The notes under the pieces are model-generated. The model did no database searches, was not told the DNA's origin, and saw nothing but the letters and a program-made list of their open reading frames with translations. From contig MNXP01000050.1 in assembly GCA_001872625.1 (NCBI GenBank), positions 106,419 to 170,418 on the forward strand: DNA of 64,000 nt. Reading direction: 5' to 3'. Source of the DNA: Bacteroidetes bacterium CG2_30_33_31 (GTDB lineage: Bacteria; Bacteroidota; Bacteroidia; Bacteroidales; UBA1556). The translations under genes were made by a program, and so were the position numbers. Positions 40,177 through 50,574 of this stretch are shown piece after piece. Position 1 is the first letter of the stretch, and the number at the start of each line of letters is the position of its first letter.

Positions 40177-40299
40177 AAATTAAAGAAATAAAGGCACTAA
40201 GGTAATATTAATGACCTTTGGAAAAATCAAAAGAATTAATTTTAATGATAAATATTTTGAATCTTATGTATTTTGTGGTTATCTAACTTAAAATAAAGT

Positions 40300-40307
40300 A
40301 TTTTTGC
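40300..40307 (+). promoter_or_regulatory. -7 element TATTTTTG
   Basis: TAnnTTTG upstream of the small lipoprotein at 40351. Confidence 0.5.
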
Positions 40308-40350
40308 AATCAACAATTCAAACTAAATATCAAATTATAACAATAATAAC

Positions 40351-40485
40351 ATGAAAAGAAGCATTGTAATTTTAGCTCTATTGGTAACTATCGGATTTGT
40401 ATTTGCCTCTTGTCGTAGTAGACAACCACATTGTCCTGGAGTATATAGCAATACTCATATAACCAAGACTTTAGAAAAAGTTTAA
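40351..40485 (+). CDS. Small lipoprotein (44 aa), absent from ORF track
   Basis: MKRSIVILALLVTIGFVFASCRSRQPHCPGVYSNTHITKTLEKV; lipobox-like FASC; stop 2 nt before next ATG. Confidence 0.75.
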   Translation: MKRSIVILALLVTIGFVFASCRSRQPHCPGVYSNTHITKTLEKV

Positions 40486-40487
40486 AC

Positions 40488-41234
40488 ATGAATTATTGTC
40501 TAAAAAACATATTGATTTTAGGTTTGTTGGTATTTCCTGCATTGGGTTTTAGTCAGATTTCTGATGAAACTCCAAAGGAAGTGATTTATAAATTTGAAAA
40601 TAGCGGTTTTTTAGAATTTCATAGCAATGGCTGGGGAATTGGCTATAGAACTGGAAAATTTACTAACGGATACAAAAAAAAGACTTATGATTTTAGCTTT
40701 TCATCGGTAACTGATTTAAAACAAATCAAGCAGTCTACCAGTTACACCATGACTGGAAGTAGATTTATTTATGGTAAAACATTGAATTTTTACAATATCA
40801 AAGCTCTTATTGGGACTCAAAAAGTAATTACCACGAAACCATATTGGGGAGGAGTTGAATTCAGAAAATTTCTTTTTGGTGGCATAAATTTAGGAATTGG
40901 CAAACCAGTTTATCTTTATATTTATAACTACATTGACGGAAATATTGTTTCCTTGGAAAAATTTGACCCTGACAAATATGATTTTCAAGATATTTATGCT
41001 AAAGGACCATTCTCCAAAGGATTAGATGAACTAAAATTTTATCCTGGATTAAGTCTTAAAACCGGCATAAATGTAGAATATGGTATCGAAACCGAAAAAG
41101 CCAAATCAGTAGAAATCGGTGGAATAATTGATGTATATCCAATTCCAGTTCAAATTATGGCTTATGAAAATCCAAAATATGCGATGTTTGCCATATATTT
41201 AAGCTTCCACTTTGGCAAAAGATATAATAAATAA
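40488..41234 (+). CDS. Hypothetical secreted / outer-membrane protein
   Basis: Signal peptide; aromatic-terminated beta strands; ends FAIYLSFHFGKRYNK. Confidence 0.7.
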   Translation: MNYCLKNILILGLLVFPALGFSQISDETPKEVIYKFENSGFLEFHSNGWGIGYRTGKFTNGYKKKTYDFSFSSVTDLKQIKQSTSYTMTGSRFIYGKTLNFYNIKALIGTQKVITTKPYWGGVEFRKFLFGGINLGIGKPVYLYIYNYIDGNIVSLEKFDPDKYDFQDIYAKGPFSKGLDELKFYPGLSLKTGINVEYGIETEKAKSVEIGGIIDVYPIPVQIMAYENPKYAMFAIYLSFHFGKRYNK

Positions 41235-41472
41235 ACCTCTTTCTGATTATAATTTTCCTTTAACTTTTTAATATTTATATCAATACAAATTGTTCTTATT
41301 ATTGCGGATGTTATTGACAATGAACATATAAAAATTATAAATGAAGCAAAAATCAGCTGTTAAATAAGTTTTCAAAACTTAAACTAAAAGATGTTGAGAA
41401 AAAATAAAAAAGTTGTAATTTGTGCCCCATTTAATGCTTGAAACCAAATTAAATTAAATAATATTAAGAAAT

Positions 41473-44337
41473 ATGAAATTTAAAAATTTACTCTTTGGAT
41501 TTGCTTCATCAGCTTTAGTTGTTAGTTGCATAATTTTCATTTCAAATTTGCAATCTAATAAAGCAAATCATCAATCAATAGTCAGCCAAGACTCACCAAT
41601 TGCGCACGGAATTAGAGGTGCTTTTGAATACTACGATCATATTCGAATAAATCCTGTAACAGGAAAAGTAGATATTAAGGATGTAAATGCCGCTCGTAAA
41701 GGCGTTGAAAATTTACCTACTTCCAAAGCCCTTAACTTGCAATGGGCTGAAATGGGACCTTCAAATGTTGGTGGTCGTACACGAGCAATTTTATATGATA
41801 AAAGTAATTCAAGCATTATGTATGCAGGTGCGGTTAGCGGTGGGCTTTGGAAATCAACTACTTCAGGCCAATCTTGGGTTCAAATTCCTTTAGTTGAAAA
41901 TATTGCAGTAACCTGCATCGCTCAAGGACCAGATGGTACCATTTATGTTGGAACTGGTGAAGGACTTGCAAACCCCTCAGGCACAAATTTTAACAGTGGA
42001 CAATACGGAGCTGGTCTTTTTAAATCAACAAATGGAATAAATTTTTCATTGCTCCAAAGCACAGCTAACTACAATTTAATCAATAGAGTAGCTGTAGATA
42101 AATTCAATAAAGTTTATATAGCTACTAGTGAAGGCTTAAAATCAAGCAAAGATGGAGGAGCAACATGGAAAAACTCAAAAAATGGATTTTGTAAAGATGT
42201 TAAGATTGCCCCCAATAGCTATGTAGCAATTGCTTCAATAAATGGTACAGTTTATATTAAAAGCGATACAGCAGAAATCTGGACACAACAAACAGGATTA
42301 CCTTCTGCTGGTGTGAGCCGTGTTGAACTTGCAATTTCTCCAACAGATGAAAATTATATGTATGCTGTTTTAGTTTCCAATACTGGTAGCTTGCATAGCA
42401 TTTATAGAACTACTGATAAAGGTTTAAATTGGTCTCAAATTGCCGTTGGTGGGAGTCCATCTTTTGACCTTTTTGGTAGCAATAATCAAGGTTGGTATGA
42501 TGCTGCAATTTTAGTGAGTGCCTCCAATAAAAACGTAGTATATGTTGGTGGTATTAGCATTTGGAGAGGTGCAATGATTACAAGCGACGCACCTTTTTCT
42601 TGGACACAAATTTCTTCCCAAGGAAAATTATATGGCAATGGACAACCAAATCCACATTATGTACATTCTGATGTTCATGCATTAGTACAAAATCCATCAA
42701 ACCCAGAATCTTTCTTTGTAGGATGCGACGGTGGACTTTTTCAAACCTCCGACAACGGCAACTCATTTGTTTCAAAAAATATTAATTATTCTGTAACTCA
42801 ATTTTATGCAATAGCTTGTTCACCAAACGGTTGGGCAATGGGTGGGACTCAAGATAATAGCACACCTTACGTTGATGGAAAAGGAAATAATCCAAAAGAA
42901 GCACATGTTCTTTATGGTGGTGATGGAGGATGGGCAGCATTTTCATCACTAAATCAAAAGGTTCTTTTTGCCACCTCTCAATATGGATATACAGGACGCT
43001 CAAATGACAATGGCGATTCATGGCAAAGAGCTGTTGGCGTTGATGGAACAACTCCAGAATTCTTTAGTCAAGCTATGGTTACAGCTGGTGCAAATAGCAA
43101 TTCTGCCTTTGTAACTCCATTTTTACTCTGGGAAACAACACACTTCCCTAATTCTATCGATAGTGTTTTATTTATTGCTGACACAACTTATCCAATTGGT
43201 TCTACTTTCTATGGTAGAAGCAAAATAAACAATGCTTATCCATTTACAAATATAACTAATGTAAATTTAAAAACAGGTGATACTGTTAAAGTGCAAGATC
43301 CTATTCAATCACGCTTTTATTTTGGAGCAAAAAATGCAATTTACATGACAAAAGAGGCAATATATTATGGTAAAAATTCGCCAACTTGGTATAAAATCGC
43401 TGGTTTTACTGGTACTGTTTGGACAATGTCAATTTCAAAAGATGGCGATGTTTTATATTTTGCTATTGACACGAAACTTTATAGAATTTCTAACCTCTTG
43501 CAAGCGCAAGACTTATCTACAGCAGAAGTTGGTCAAGCAAATTACGCTCTAAGTGTAGATTTAATTAAAAATTTTAGCGGAGTTATAACTTCCATAGGAA
43601 TTGACCCAAGCAGTTCAAGCAAGGTAGCCGTAACTTTAGGAGGATTCTCTTCATCATACAAACATTTATGGTATTCACAAAATGCTACCACTGCAGCACC
43701 AGTTTTTGTTGATAAAAGTGGAAATTTGCCTGCAACTCTTCCAATTTACTCTTGCATTATTCCAATAAATAATCCCAATACAATTATCGTAGGTACTGAA
43801 TATGGTGTGATGGCAACAGACAATCTCAATACTTCATCACCAATTTGGTCAAACCAAAACACTGGAATTGATAATCCAGTGCCAGTATTTATGATACGTC
43901 AGCAAATTTATGAACAGCCATGGATGAAAGTTGGTCGTTGGGATGGTGGTGTTTTAGTTAGCCAAGTATATCCTGGAATATATAATTATGGCGAAATTTA
44001 CACAGCCACACATGGTAGAGGACTTTTCAAAAGCTTAAGTTTTGTAGGGTTTAAAGAAATTGAAGGTAATACAAACAGCTTTAATTCAAATATTAAAATA
44101 TATCCAAATCCTGTAAGTAGTATTGCAAATATTGAGTTTGAATTAAAAAATGTTCATAATGTTGCAGCTAAAATATTTGACATGAATGGCAGATTAATCA
44201 AAACAATTAATTTTGGAGAATTAAGTGCAGGAATAAGAAATGAGACTATTAATGTAAATGGTTTACAACCTGGAATATATATTTTGCAACTAATTTCTGG
44301 CAAAGATTATAAAATTAGTAAGTTTATTATCAGGTAG
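41473..44337 (+). CDS. Secreted BNR/sortilin-like beta-propeller protein with T9SS type A sorting domain
   Basis: GPSNVGGRTRAILYD; repeated ST..G.TW motifs; C-term NIKIYPNPVSSIANIEFEL...MNGRLIKTI...GIYILQLISGKDYKISKFIIR. Confidence 0.85.
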   Translation: MKFKNLLFGFASSALVVSCIIFISNLQSNKANHQSIVSQDSPIAHGIRGAFEYYDHIRINPVTGKVDIKDVNAARKGVENLPTSKALNLQWAEMGPSNVGGRTRAILYDKSNSSIMYAGAVSGGLWKSTTSGQSWVQIPLVENIAVTCIAQGPDGTIYVGTGEGLANPSGTNFNSGQYGAGLFKSTNGINFSLLQSTANYNLINRVAVDKFNKVYIATSEGLKSSKDGGATWKNSKNGFCKDVKIAPNSYVAIASINGTVYIKSDTAEIWTQQTGLPSAGVSRVELAISPTDENYMYAVLVSNTGSLHSIYRTTDKGLNWSQIAVGGSPSFDLFGSNNQGWYDAAILVSASNKNVVYVGGISIWRGAMITSDAPFSWTQISSQGKLYGNGQPNPHYVHSDVHALVQNPSNPESFFVGCDGGLFQTSDNGNSFVSKNINYSVTQFYAIACSPNGWAMGGTQDNSTPYVDGKGNNPKEAHVLYGGDGGWAAFSSLNQKVLFATSQYGYTGRSNDNGDSWQRAVGVDGTTPEFFSQAMVTAGANSNSAFVTPFLLWETTHFPNSIDSVLFIADTTYPIGSTFYGRSKINNAYPFTNITNVNLKTGDTVKVQDPIQSRFYFGAKNAIYMTKEAIYYGKNSPTWYKIAGFTGTVWTMSISKDGDVLYFAIDTKLYRISNLLQAQDLSTAEVGQANYALSVDLIKNFSGVITSIGIDPSSSSKVAVTLGGFSSSYKHLWYSQNATTAAPVFVDKSGNLPATLPIYSCIIPINNPNTIIVGTEYGVMATDNLNTSSPIWSNQNTGIDNPVPVFMIRQQIYEQPWMKVGRWDGGVLVSQVYPGIYNYGEIYTATHGRGLFKSLSFVGFKEIEGNTNSFNSNIKIYPNPVSSIANIEFELKNVHNVAAKIFDMNGRLIKTINFGELSAGIRNETINVNGLQPGIYILQLISGKDYKISKFIIR

Positions 44338-44358
44338 TTAAACAACATTTCTACATAG

Positions 44359-44388
44359 AAACCCTTGCGTAAGTGCGCAAGGGTTTTT
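44359..44388 (+). terminator. Intrinsic terminator
   Basis: AAACCCTTGCG-TAAGTG-CGCAAGGGTTTTT. Confidence 0.85.
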
Positions 44389-44406
44389 CTTTTATTAAAA
44401 ATTATA

Positions 44407-45828
44407 ATGGGAAAAAATATCCTCTCGAAGTCAACTTTTATTAAAGGCGAGCAATGTATAAAAGCCTTATATTTATATAAAAATAGATATTTTTTAAGAG
44501 ATAAAATGCCTCCAGAAAGAGTAGCAGTTTTCATGCGTGGCACTAAAGTCGGGAAGATGGCTCAACAACTTTTCCCTTATGGCGTTGATTGTGGAGTTAA
44601 TTCGCCAAGCCAATATTCGAAAGCCATCGAAAAAACTCGAAATCTAATAGATTCAGGGCAAAAAATAATTTATGAAGCAGCATTTCAAGCACATAGAACT
44701 CTTATTTTTTTGGATATTTTAGTAAATGAGGATGATAGTTGGCACGCATACGAGGTCAAAAGTTCTTTAAAACTTAGCCCAACATATTATAAAGATGCAG
44801 CTCTTCAATACTTTATCATGAAAGAATCGGGATTAGATTTAAAGTCAATAAATTTGGTGTATATAAATGAAAATTATACACTTAACAAAGAGTTGAATTT
44901 AAATTCAGCATTTAAAATTGAAGATGTAACGCAAAATTCAATAGAATTATATTCATCTATTAAAGAAAAAATAGATAATCAAATTACTGCGATTCAAGGA
45001 ACTGAATCTCCTAAAATTGATATTGGTCTTCATTGCAGAAATCCATACGATTGCGACTTTATTGGACATTGCTGGAAGCATATTTCCAAAGAATCTATAT
45101 TCAATATTCCCGATTTATCATTTGAAAATAAATACAAAATTTTTATTGACTCTAATAATCAAAAAGATATAATTGAATCTATTTTGTCGGAAAATTTAAT
45201 TGCAAAAAGACAATTTCAATCTCATATCAATAATCTGACATTTTATAATCATGAGAAATTTACCGAAATTTTTATTCCAAATTCTGGCTACTACCTATTG
45301 AAATTACTTTCATTTCGCCCTGCCATTCCTATTTACCACGATACTCAGCCATATCAAAAAATAATTTACGGATTTTATTTAATGAAAATGTCAGAACAAA
45401 ACGAACTTATAGAAACTGAAATCTATGTAAATAAGGAAAATGTAAATCCTAATGAAATTATAATCAACAAGTTAAACTCGATTATTAAGCCATCTTTGAG
45501 AATATATACTTATAAAGACTATTCCGGAAAAGATGAAACTAATTTTAATAATCCAGTATATAATTTAATCGACATTTTCAAAAATGGAGATATAGTAATA
45601 GCCGGAAATAATAATTACAATTTTTCAACAATTTATAAATCCACATTTGGAAAGTCTGCATGGTTTTCTAAAATAACTATAGATGAACAAGCAGCAATTA
45701 TTTATGAAAAATCGTTGAGAAATAATTTTGAAAATGAAGAAGAATTAAATCAAATTAACAATTATCTTAAGGAATGGGTAAATCATTTCAGCAAATTATA
45801 CATAAATTTATCAAGCATTAAACCATAG
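44407..45828 (+). CDS. DUF2779-like putative PD-(D/E)XK nuclease with Fe-S-type cysteines
   Basis: N-term KSTFIKGEQCIKALYL; IIYEAAFQAHRTLIFLDILV..WHAYEVKSS nuclease-like core; Cys cluster LHCRNPYDCDFIGHCWKH. Track start 44365 overlaps terminator. Confidence 0.7.
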   Translation: MGKNILSKSTFIKGEQCIKALYLYKNRYFLRDKMPPERVAVFMRGTKVGKMAQQLFPYGVDCGVNSPSQYSKAIEKTRNLIDSGQKIIYEAAFQAHRTLIFLDILVNEDDSWHAYEVKSSLKLSPTYYKDAALQYFIMKESGLDLKSINLVYINENYTLNKELNLNSAFKIEDVTQNSIELYSSIKEKIDNQITAIQGTESPKIDIGLHCRNPYDCDFIGHCWKHISKESIFNIPDLSFENKYKIFIDSNNQKDIIESILSENLIAKRQFQSHINNLTFYNHEKFTEIFIPNSGYYLLKLLSFRPAIPIYHDTQPYQKIIYGFYLMKMSEQNELIETEIYVNKENVNPNEIIINKLNSIIKPSLRIYTYKDYSGKDETNFNNPVYNLIDIFKNGDIVIAGNNNYNFSTIYKSTFGKSAWFSKITIDEQAAIIYEKSLRNNFENEEELNQINNYLKEWVNHFSKLYINLSSIKP

Positions 45829-45834
45829 AAAAAC

Positions 45835-48762
45835 ATGCATAAAATACAATTAATCAATATCTTATTAATATTTTATTCGGTAGTAGCAAATTCTCAGAGC
45901 ATTACAATAAGCTCTAATATCCCCATAGTTGAGGAGTCGGCTTTAAATAGCCCGAAGGAAGTAAAAACAATTGTGTTAAAGAATGGCTTTACAATTTATC
46001 TAAACGAGGATCATAGTAAGAATGATGTTTTAGGCGCAGTGGTTGTAAAAGGCGGATCCAAGTACGATCCAAAAAATGCCACTGGAATTGCTCATTACCT
46101 TGAACACATGTATTTTAAAGGCAGCCAACATATTGGAACTACTGATTTTAAACAAGAAAAAATATGGTTAGATTCAATAGAATTTATGTACAATATGTTG
46201 CCTTATGCTAAAAATGACGATGCATATCGACAAAGAATTTTAGACAAAATCGACTACTTCTCGCAAAGAGCTTCAAAATATGCTATACCGGGAGAATTCG
46301 ACAATTTAATTAGTCAGATTGGAGGCACAGAGCTAAATGCTTATACCGATTACGAAAAAATTGTTTATCATAATTCGTTTCCAAAAGAAAACATAAATTA
46401 CTGGTTGAATTTATATTACGAGAGATTCGATTCGCCAGTTTTTAGATTATTTCAAAGTGAATTGGAAACAGTTTATGAAGAAAAAAATATGTCACAAGAC
46501 AATTTTTTTAATGGTATTTACGAAGCGGTTTACAAAAATTTTTATCCGAGTAGCATTTATGGTAATCAAACTGTGTTGGGTTCAATCGAACATTTGAAAA
46601 CTCCATCTTTGTCTGAAATGAAGTCATATTCCAAACGTTTTTATGTAGCTAATAACATGGCACTTATCCTTATTGGAGACTTTAATTCCGATGAAGTGAT
46701 AAATGAAATTAAACAAACCTTTGGAGACTTCCGAGAAGGTGAAAAGCAAAATTTTAAAATAGAAAATGAAAATCCAATTGACGGCAGAACACAAGTAAAT
46801 GTTAGAATAACTCCAATGCCAGTAGGAATTATTGGCTTCCGAGCTTGTAAAAAATTTGATAAGGATAAAGCGGCTACTGATGTGCTGATTTCGATGTTAT
46901 CTAACGAAAATAATACTGGTTTTTTGGATAGCCTTAACCTTTCAAATAAACTGATGTATTCTACTGTTTTCTCCGATTACCACAGCGATTTAGGTGGAGT
47001 TTTTATAGCCTATATTCCCAAAATTCCATTGAAAGGTCTCAAAAGTGGTGAAAATCTTATTCTTAAGCAGATAAATCGTTTGAAAACAGGAAATTATAAT
47101 AATGATTTTTTTGAAGCACAAAAAAATGCTTTGCTAAAGAATTATGAACTTGATTATGAATCATCTGCATCAAGACTTGAATTGATTGCCAATAGTTTTG
47201 TGTCTGAAAAATCTTGGCGAGAAGTCTCATATTATTCCGATCAACTTAGAAAATTAACTAAGGAAGAATTAATGAGAATTGCAAATAAGTATTTTACAAA
47301 CAACTATTTAGCACTTTATTCCAAAATCGGTTTTCCCAAAAAAACCAAACTTAAAAAATTAGATTTTACTAAAATAAATACTGATAAAGACGTAAAATCT
47401 ACTTATGAAAGAAAGTTTGAAGAAAACTTTCATTGGAAAGTAGAACCTAAATTTATTGATTTTAATAAAGATATTAAAATAGCTGAATTGAAAAATAATG
47501 CCACCTTTTATTATACTAAAAATCCTTATAATCAAATATTTACGTATAACATTAAATATTATGTAGGCGATTATCAAATAAAAGGATTGACTCAGGCAGC
47601 AAGCTATCTAAATTTTGTAGGAACAGTTGATGAAGTTTTTACAGAATTTAATAAAAAACTTCAATCCATTGGAAGCACAATTTTTGCGCAAGCCAATGAA
47701 GATTATCTAACAATTGAGATGACAGGTTTGGACGAACATTTTGAGCAAAGTTTGTTACTTTTAAATCAACTTCTTACCAACACAGAAGTAGATAATAAAG
47801 CAATAGCGCAAATTGTAAAAAATAGAAAACTTGAAAATAAGCTCCTGATTAGAGATATATCAACTAAATCGTCGGTGCTAACCAACTATGCTTTATATGA
47901 TAACAAATCTCGATATATCAATCGCTTAAGCCTTGATGAAATAAAAAAATCTACTGGTGCTGAGTTAATTGCTAAAATTCAAAATGCATTATTGTACAAG
48001 GTTGATTATAGTTATGTTGGCACAATTACTTTTGAAAAAGTCGAGGGTATTATACTCAAAAATCAGTATATGCCAAAAAATCTTTTAGTTGGAAATTCAC
48101 CAGTAATTAAAGCGATGAGAACATTGAGTGGAAATCAAATGTTTTTTGCTGATGATAAAAAAGCAGTACAAAGTCATTTGCGTATAATTATTCCTTCGAA
48201 AGCATTACAAGAAAATGAAAGAGAAGGCATAAATACTTTCAATGAATATTTTGGCAATGGTCTTAACTCAATAGTATTTAAAGAGATAAGGGAATACCGT
48301 GCAATGGCATATTCTGCTTGGGCTTCTTTTCAAGTTCCATATAAATTTACCGAGCCGGGCTATTTATACTGCTCAACATCTACTCAAAATGACAAAGCTT
48401 TTCAGGTTTTAAAACTTTTTAATAAATTAATAGACACTATGCCCCAAGATATTGAAAGAGCTGATATTGTAAGAAAGTCGTTAATTAATTCTATAAACTC
48501 CAATTTGCCAGATTTTCGAAATTTATATAACAGTGTATCATATTGGAGATTGCAAGGCATTATGGATGACCCGAGAGAGAAATCTTATAAATTTTATAAA
48601 GATTTAGATTTAAAAAATATCAATGAGTTTTATATTTCCAATATCGAAGGAAAGTCAAAAATATTTTCAGTTATTGGTGATTCAAGAAAAATTGATATGA
48701 AAAATACTAAGCAATTTGCTGAATTTAAACAAGTTAAAATTAAAAATATTTACACGAAATAA
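45835..48762 (+). CDS. M16-family metallopeptidase (two-domain insulinase-like), secreted
   Basis: HYLEHMYFKGS (HxxEH); downstream ETVYEEKNMSQD zinc ligand; second M16 domain; signal peptide. Confidence 0.9.
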   Translation: MHKIQLINILLIFYSVVANSQSITISSNIPIVEESALNSPKEVKTIVLKNGFTIYLNEDHSKNDVLGAVVVKGGSKYDPKNATGIAHYLEHMYFKGSQHIGTTDFKQEKIWLDSIEFMYNMLPYAKNDDAYRQRILDKIDYFSQRASKYAIPGEFDNLISQIGGTELNAYTDYEKIVYHNSFPKENINYWLNLYYERFDSPVFRLFQSELETVYEEKNMSQDNFFNGIYEAVYKNFYPSSIYGNQTVLGSIEHLKTPSLSEMKSYSKRFYVANNMALILIGDFNSDEVINEIKQTFGDFREGEKQNFKIENENPIDGRTQVNVRITPMPVGIIGFRACKKFDKDKAATDVLISMLSNENNTGFLDSLNLSNKLMYSTVFSDYHSDLGGVFIAYIPKIPLKGLKSGENLILKQINRLKTGNYNNDFFEAQKNALLKNYELDYESSASRLELIANSFVSEKSWREVSYYSDQLRKLTKEELMRIANKYFTNNYLALYSKIGFPKKTKLKKLDFTKINTDKDVKSTYERKFEENFHWKVEPKFIDFNKDIKIAELKNNATFYYTKNPYNQIFTYNIKYYVGDYQIKGLTQAASYLNFVGTVDEVFTEFNKKLQSIGSTIFAQANEDYLTIEMTGLDEHFEQSLLLLNQLLTNTEVDNKAIAQIVKNRKLENKLLIRDISTKSSVLTNYALYDNKSRYINRLSLDEIKKSTGAELIAKIQNALLYKVDYSYVGTITFEKVEGIILKNQYMPKNLLVGNSPVIKAMRTLSGNQMFFADDKKAVQSHLRIIIPSKALQENEREGINTFNEYFGNGLNSIVFKEIREYRAMAYSAWASFQVPYKFTEPGYLYCSTSTQNDKAFQVLKLFNKLIDTMPQDIERADIVRKSLINSINSNLPDFRNLYNSVSYWRLQGIMDDPREKSYKFYKDLDLKNINEFYISNIEGKSKIFSVIGDSRKIDMKNTKQFAEFKQVKIKNIYTK

Positions 48763-48856
48763 ATAATATTAATTTTAGTTTTAAACTACAATGGTAAATA
48801 ATTTTATGGCAAATAAAAACATCATGGATATTAAACAATTAATTACTTTTGCAGCC

Positions 48857-49669
48857 ATGTTTAAAAAGTCTGCATACATATTGGTTTTAGCTCTAATTCT
48901 TTCAGTTACAAGCTGTAGTCATTTTAATAAACTTGTTAAAAGTGGCACACCTGAGGAAAAATATGAGGCTGCGCAAAAATATTATACCAAAGCAGATTAT
49001 TACCATGCGCTACAACTTTATGAAGAATTGATAGTTTTATATAGAGGCAACGACAAAATAAAAGATATTTATTATAATTATGCATATTCCCATTACTACG
49101 AAAAAGACTATATATTAGCAAGTTACCATTTTAAATATTTTGCAAAAACTTTTAGTAGAGATGAAAAAGCAGAAGATGCATTATATATGAGTGCCTTTTG
49201 TAAATATTTACTTTCCGCATCATACAATTTGGATCAAGAATCTACCATTGCAGCAATTGAAGAAATGCAGATATTTATAAATCAATATCCTGAAAGCAAA
49301 AAAATTGAAAAAGCCAATTTAATAATTGACGAATTAAGGTCTAAGATCTTGAAAAAAGATTTTGAAATTGCAAAGCTTTATTACCAAACAGATTACTATT
49401 TGGCTGCTATTTCTGCACTTAATCAGCATATAAAAGATTATCCATCTTCACCTTACAAAGAAGAATGCATGTATCTTATTATCAAAGTTAATTATGATTA
49501 CGCCACAAAAAGTGTAATTACAAAGCAAAAAGAAAGATTTACAAATGCCATAAGTGCATACAACGATTATGCAGCAAAATATTCAACAGCGCAACATTCA
49601 AAAGAAGCTATGAAAATTTTTAGGTCGGCACAAATACAAGTAAAAAGAATTGACAATAAATTAATTTAA
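48857..49669 (+). CDS. bamD: Outer-membrane assembly lipoprotein BamD
   Basis: Lipobox LSVTSC; TPEEKYEAAQKYYTKADYYHALQLYEELI TPR; followed by omega-like gene. ATG at 48857 places the signal peptide at the N-terminus. Confidence 0.87.
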   Translation: MFKKSAYILVLALILSVTSCSHFNKLVKSGTPEEKYEAAQKYYTKADYYHALQLYEELIVLYRGNDKIKDIYYNYAYSHYYEKDYILASYHFKYFAKTFSRDEKAEDALYMSAFCKYLLSASYNLDQESTIAAIEEMQIFINQYPESKKIEKANLIIDELRSKILKKDFEIAKLYYQTDYYLAAISALNQHIKDYPSSPYKEECMYLIIKVNYDYATKSVITKQKERFTNAISAYNDYAAKYSTAQHSKEAMKIFRSAQIQVKRIDNKLI

Positions 49670-49678
49670 GGCAAAAAT

Positions 49679-50017
49679 ATGGACTACAAAAAAATCGTTA
49701 CCGATACCAATGCGATAACCAGAAATACAAGGTTACTCGAAACTGAGACAGAGAATATCTACGAATCAGCAGCAATAATTTCAAAAAGGTCGGAACAAAT
49801 AGCAGAAGATCTAAAAGCTGAATTTGAAGATAAAATCAGTGAATTTCAGAGTGTTAACGACTCTTTAGAAGAGGTTTATGAAAACCGCGAACAGATTGAA
49901 GTTGCAAGATATTACGAACGTCTTCCTAAACCAACTTTACTGGCAACTTGGGAATTTCTTAACAACAAGATTTATCATAGAAATCCAATTAAAGAAGAGA
50001 GTTCTGATAACTTTTAG
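49679..50017 (+). CDS. rpoZ: RNA polymerase omega-like subunit, Bacteroidota type
   Basis: ITRNTRLLETETENIYESAAIISKRSEQIA...NDSLEEVYENREQIEVARYYERLPKPTLLATWEF. Confidence 0.75.
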   Translation: MDYKKIVTDTNAITRNTRLLETETENIYESAAIISKRSEQIAEDLKAEFEDKISEFQSVNDSLEEVYENREQIEVARYYERLPKPTLLATWEFLNNKIYHRNPIKEESSDNF

Positions 50018-50019
50018 AA

Positions 50020-50574
50020 ATGTTAAATGGAAAAAAAATATTGATTGGTATTTCAGCAGGCATCGCAGCCTACAAAATACCATATCTGATAAGGTTGCTT
50101 AAAAAATCGAATGCAGAGGTTCAAATAATTGCATCTCCAAACTCCCTTAACTTTGTAACTCCTTTAACCCTAAGTGTATTATCCGAAAATCCAGTAATTG
50201 TAGAGCCTTTCAACAAAGAAACTGGAAAATGGAATAGCCATATTGAATTGGCTAATTGGGCTGATTTAATACTTATTGCTCCAGCCACGGCAAATACTTT
50301 AGCAAAAATGGCAAATGGAATTGCAGACAACTTGCTTATTGCCACCTATTTATCTGCAAGAACAAAAGTTTTTATTGCTCCCACAATGGATCTTGATATG
50401 TATCATCATCCTTCTACTATCGCTAATATTGCCAAGCTTAAAAGCTATGGTCATGAAATTATAGAGCCAAACGTTGGAGAATTAGCAAGCGGTCTGCAAG
50501 GCGAAGGAAGAATGAGAGAGCCAGAGGAAATTTTTGCTGTCATAGAAAATTTTTTAAAAAAAAAAGCCCATTAA
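50020..50574 (+). CDS. coaBC: Phosphopantothenoylcysteine decarboxylase part of CoaBC (CoaC), ends at frameshift
   Basis: LNGKKILIGISAGIAAYKIPYLIRLLKK; PATANTLAKMANGIADNLL; APTMDLDMYHHP. In-frame stop right after A10 run. Confidence 0.87.
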   Translation: MLNGKKILIGISAGIAAYKIPYLIRLLKKSNAEVQIIASPNSLNFVTPLTLSVLSENPVIVEPFNKETGKWNSHIELANWADLILIAPATANTLAKMANGIADNLLIATYLSARTKVFIAPTMDLDMYHHPSTIANIAKLKSYGHEIIEPNVGELASGLQGEGRMREPEEIFAVIENFLKKKAH

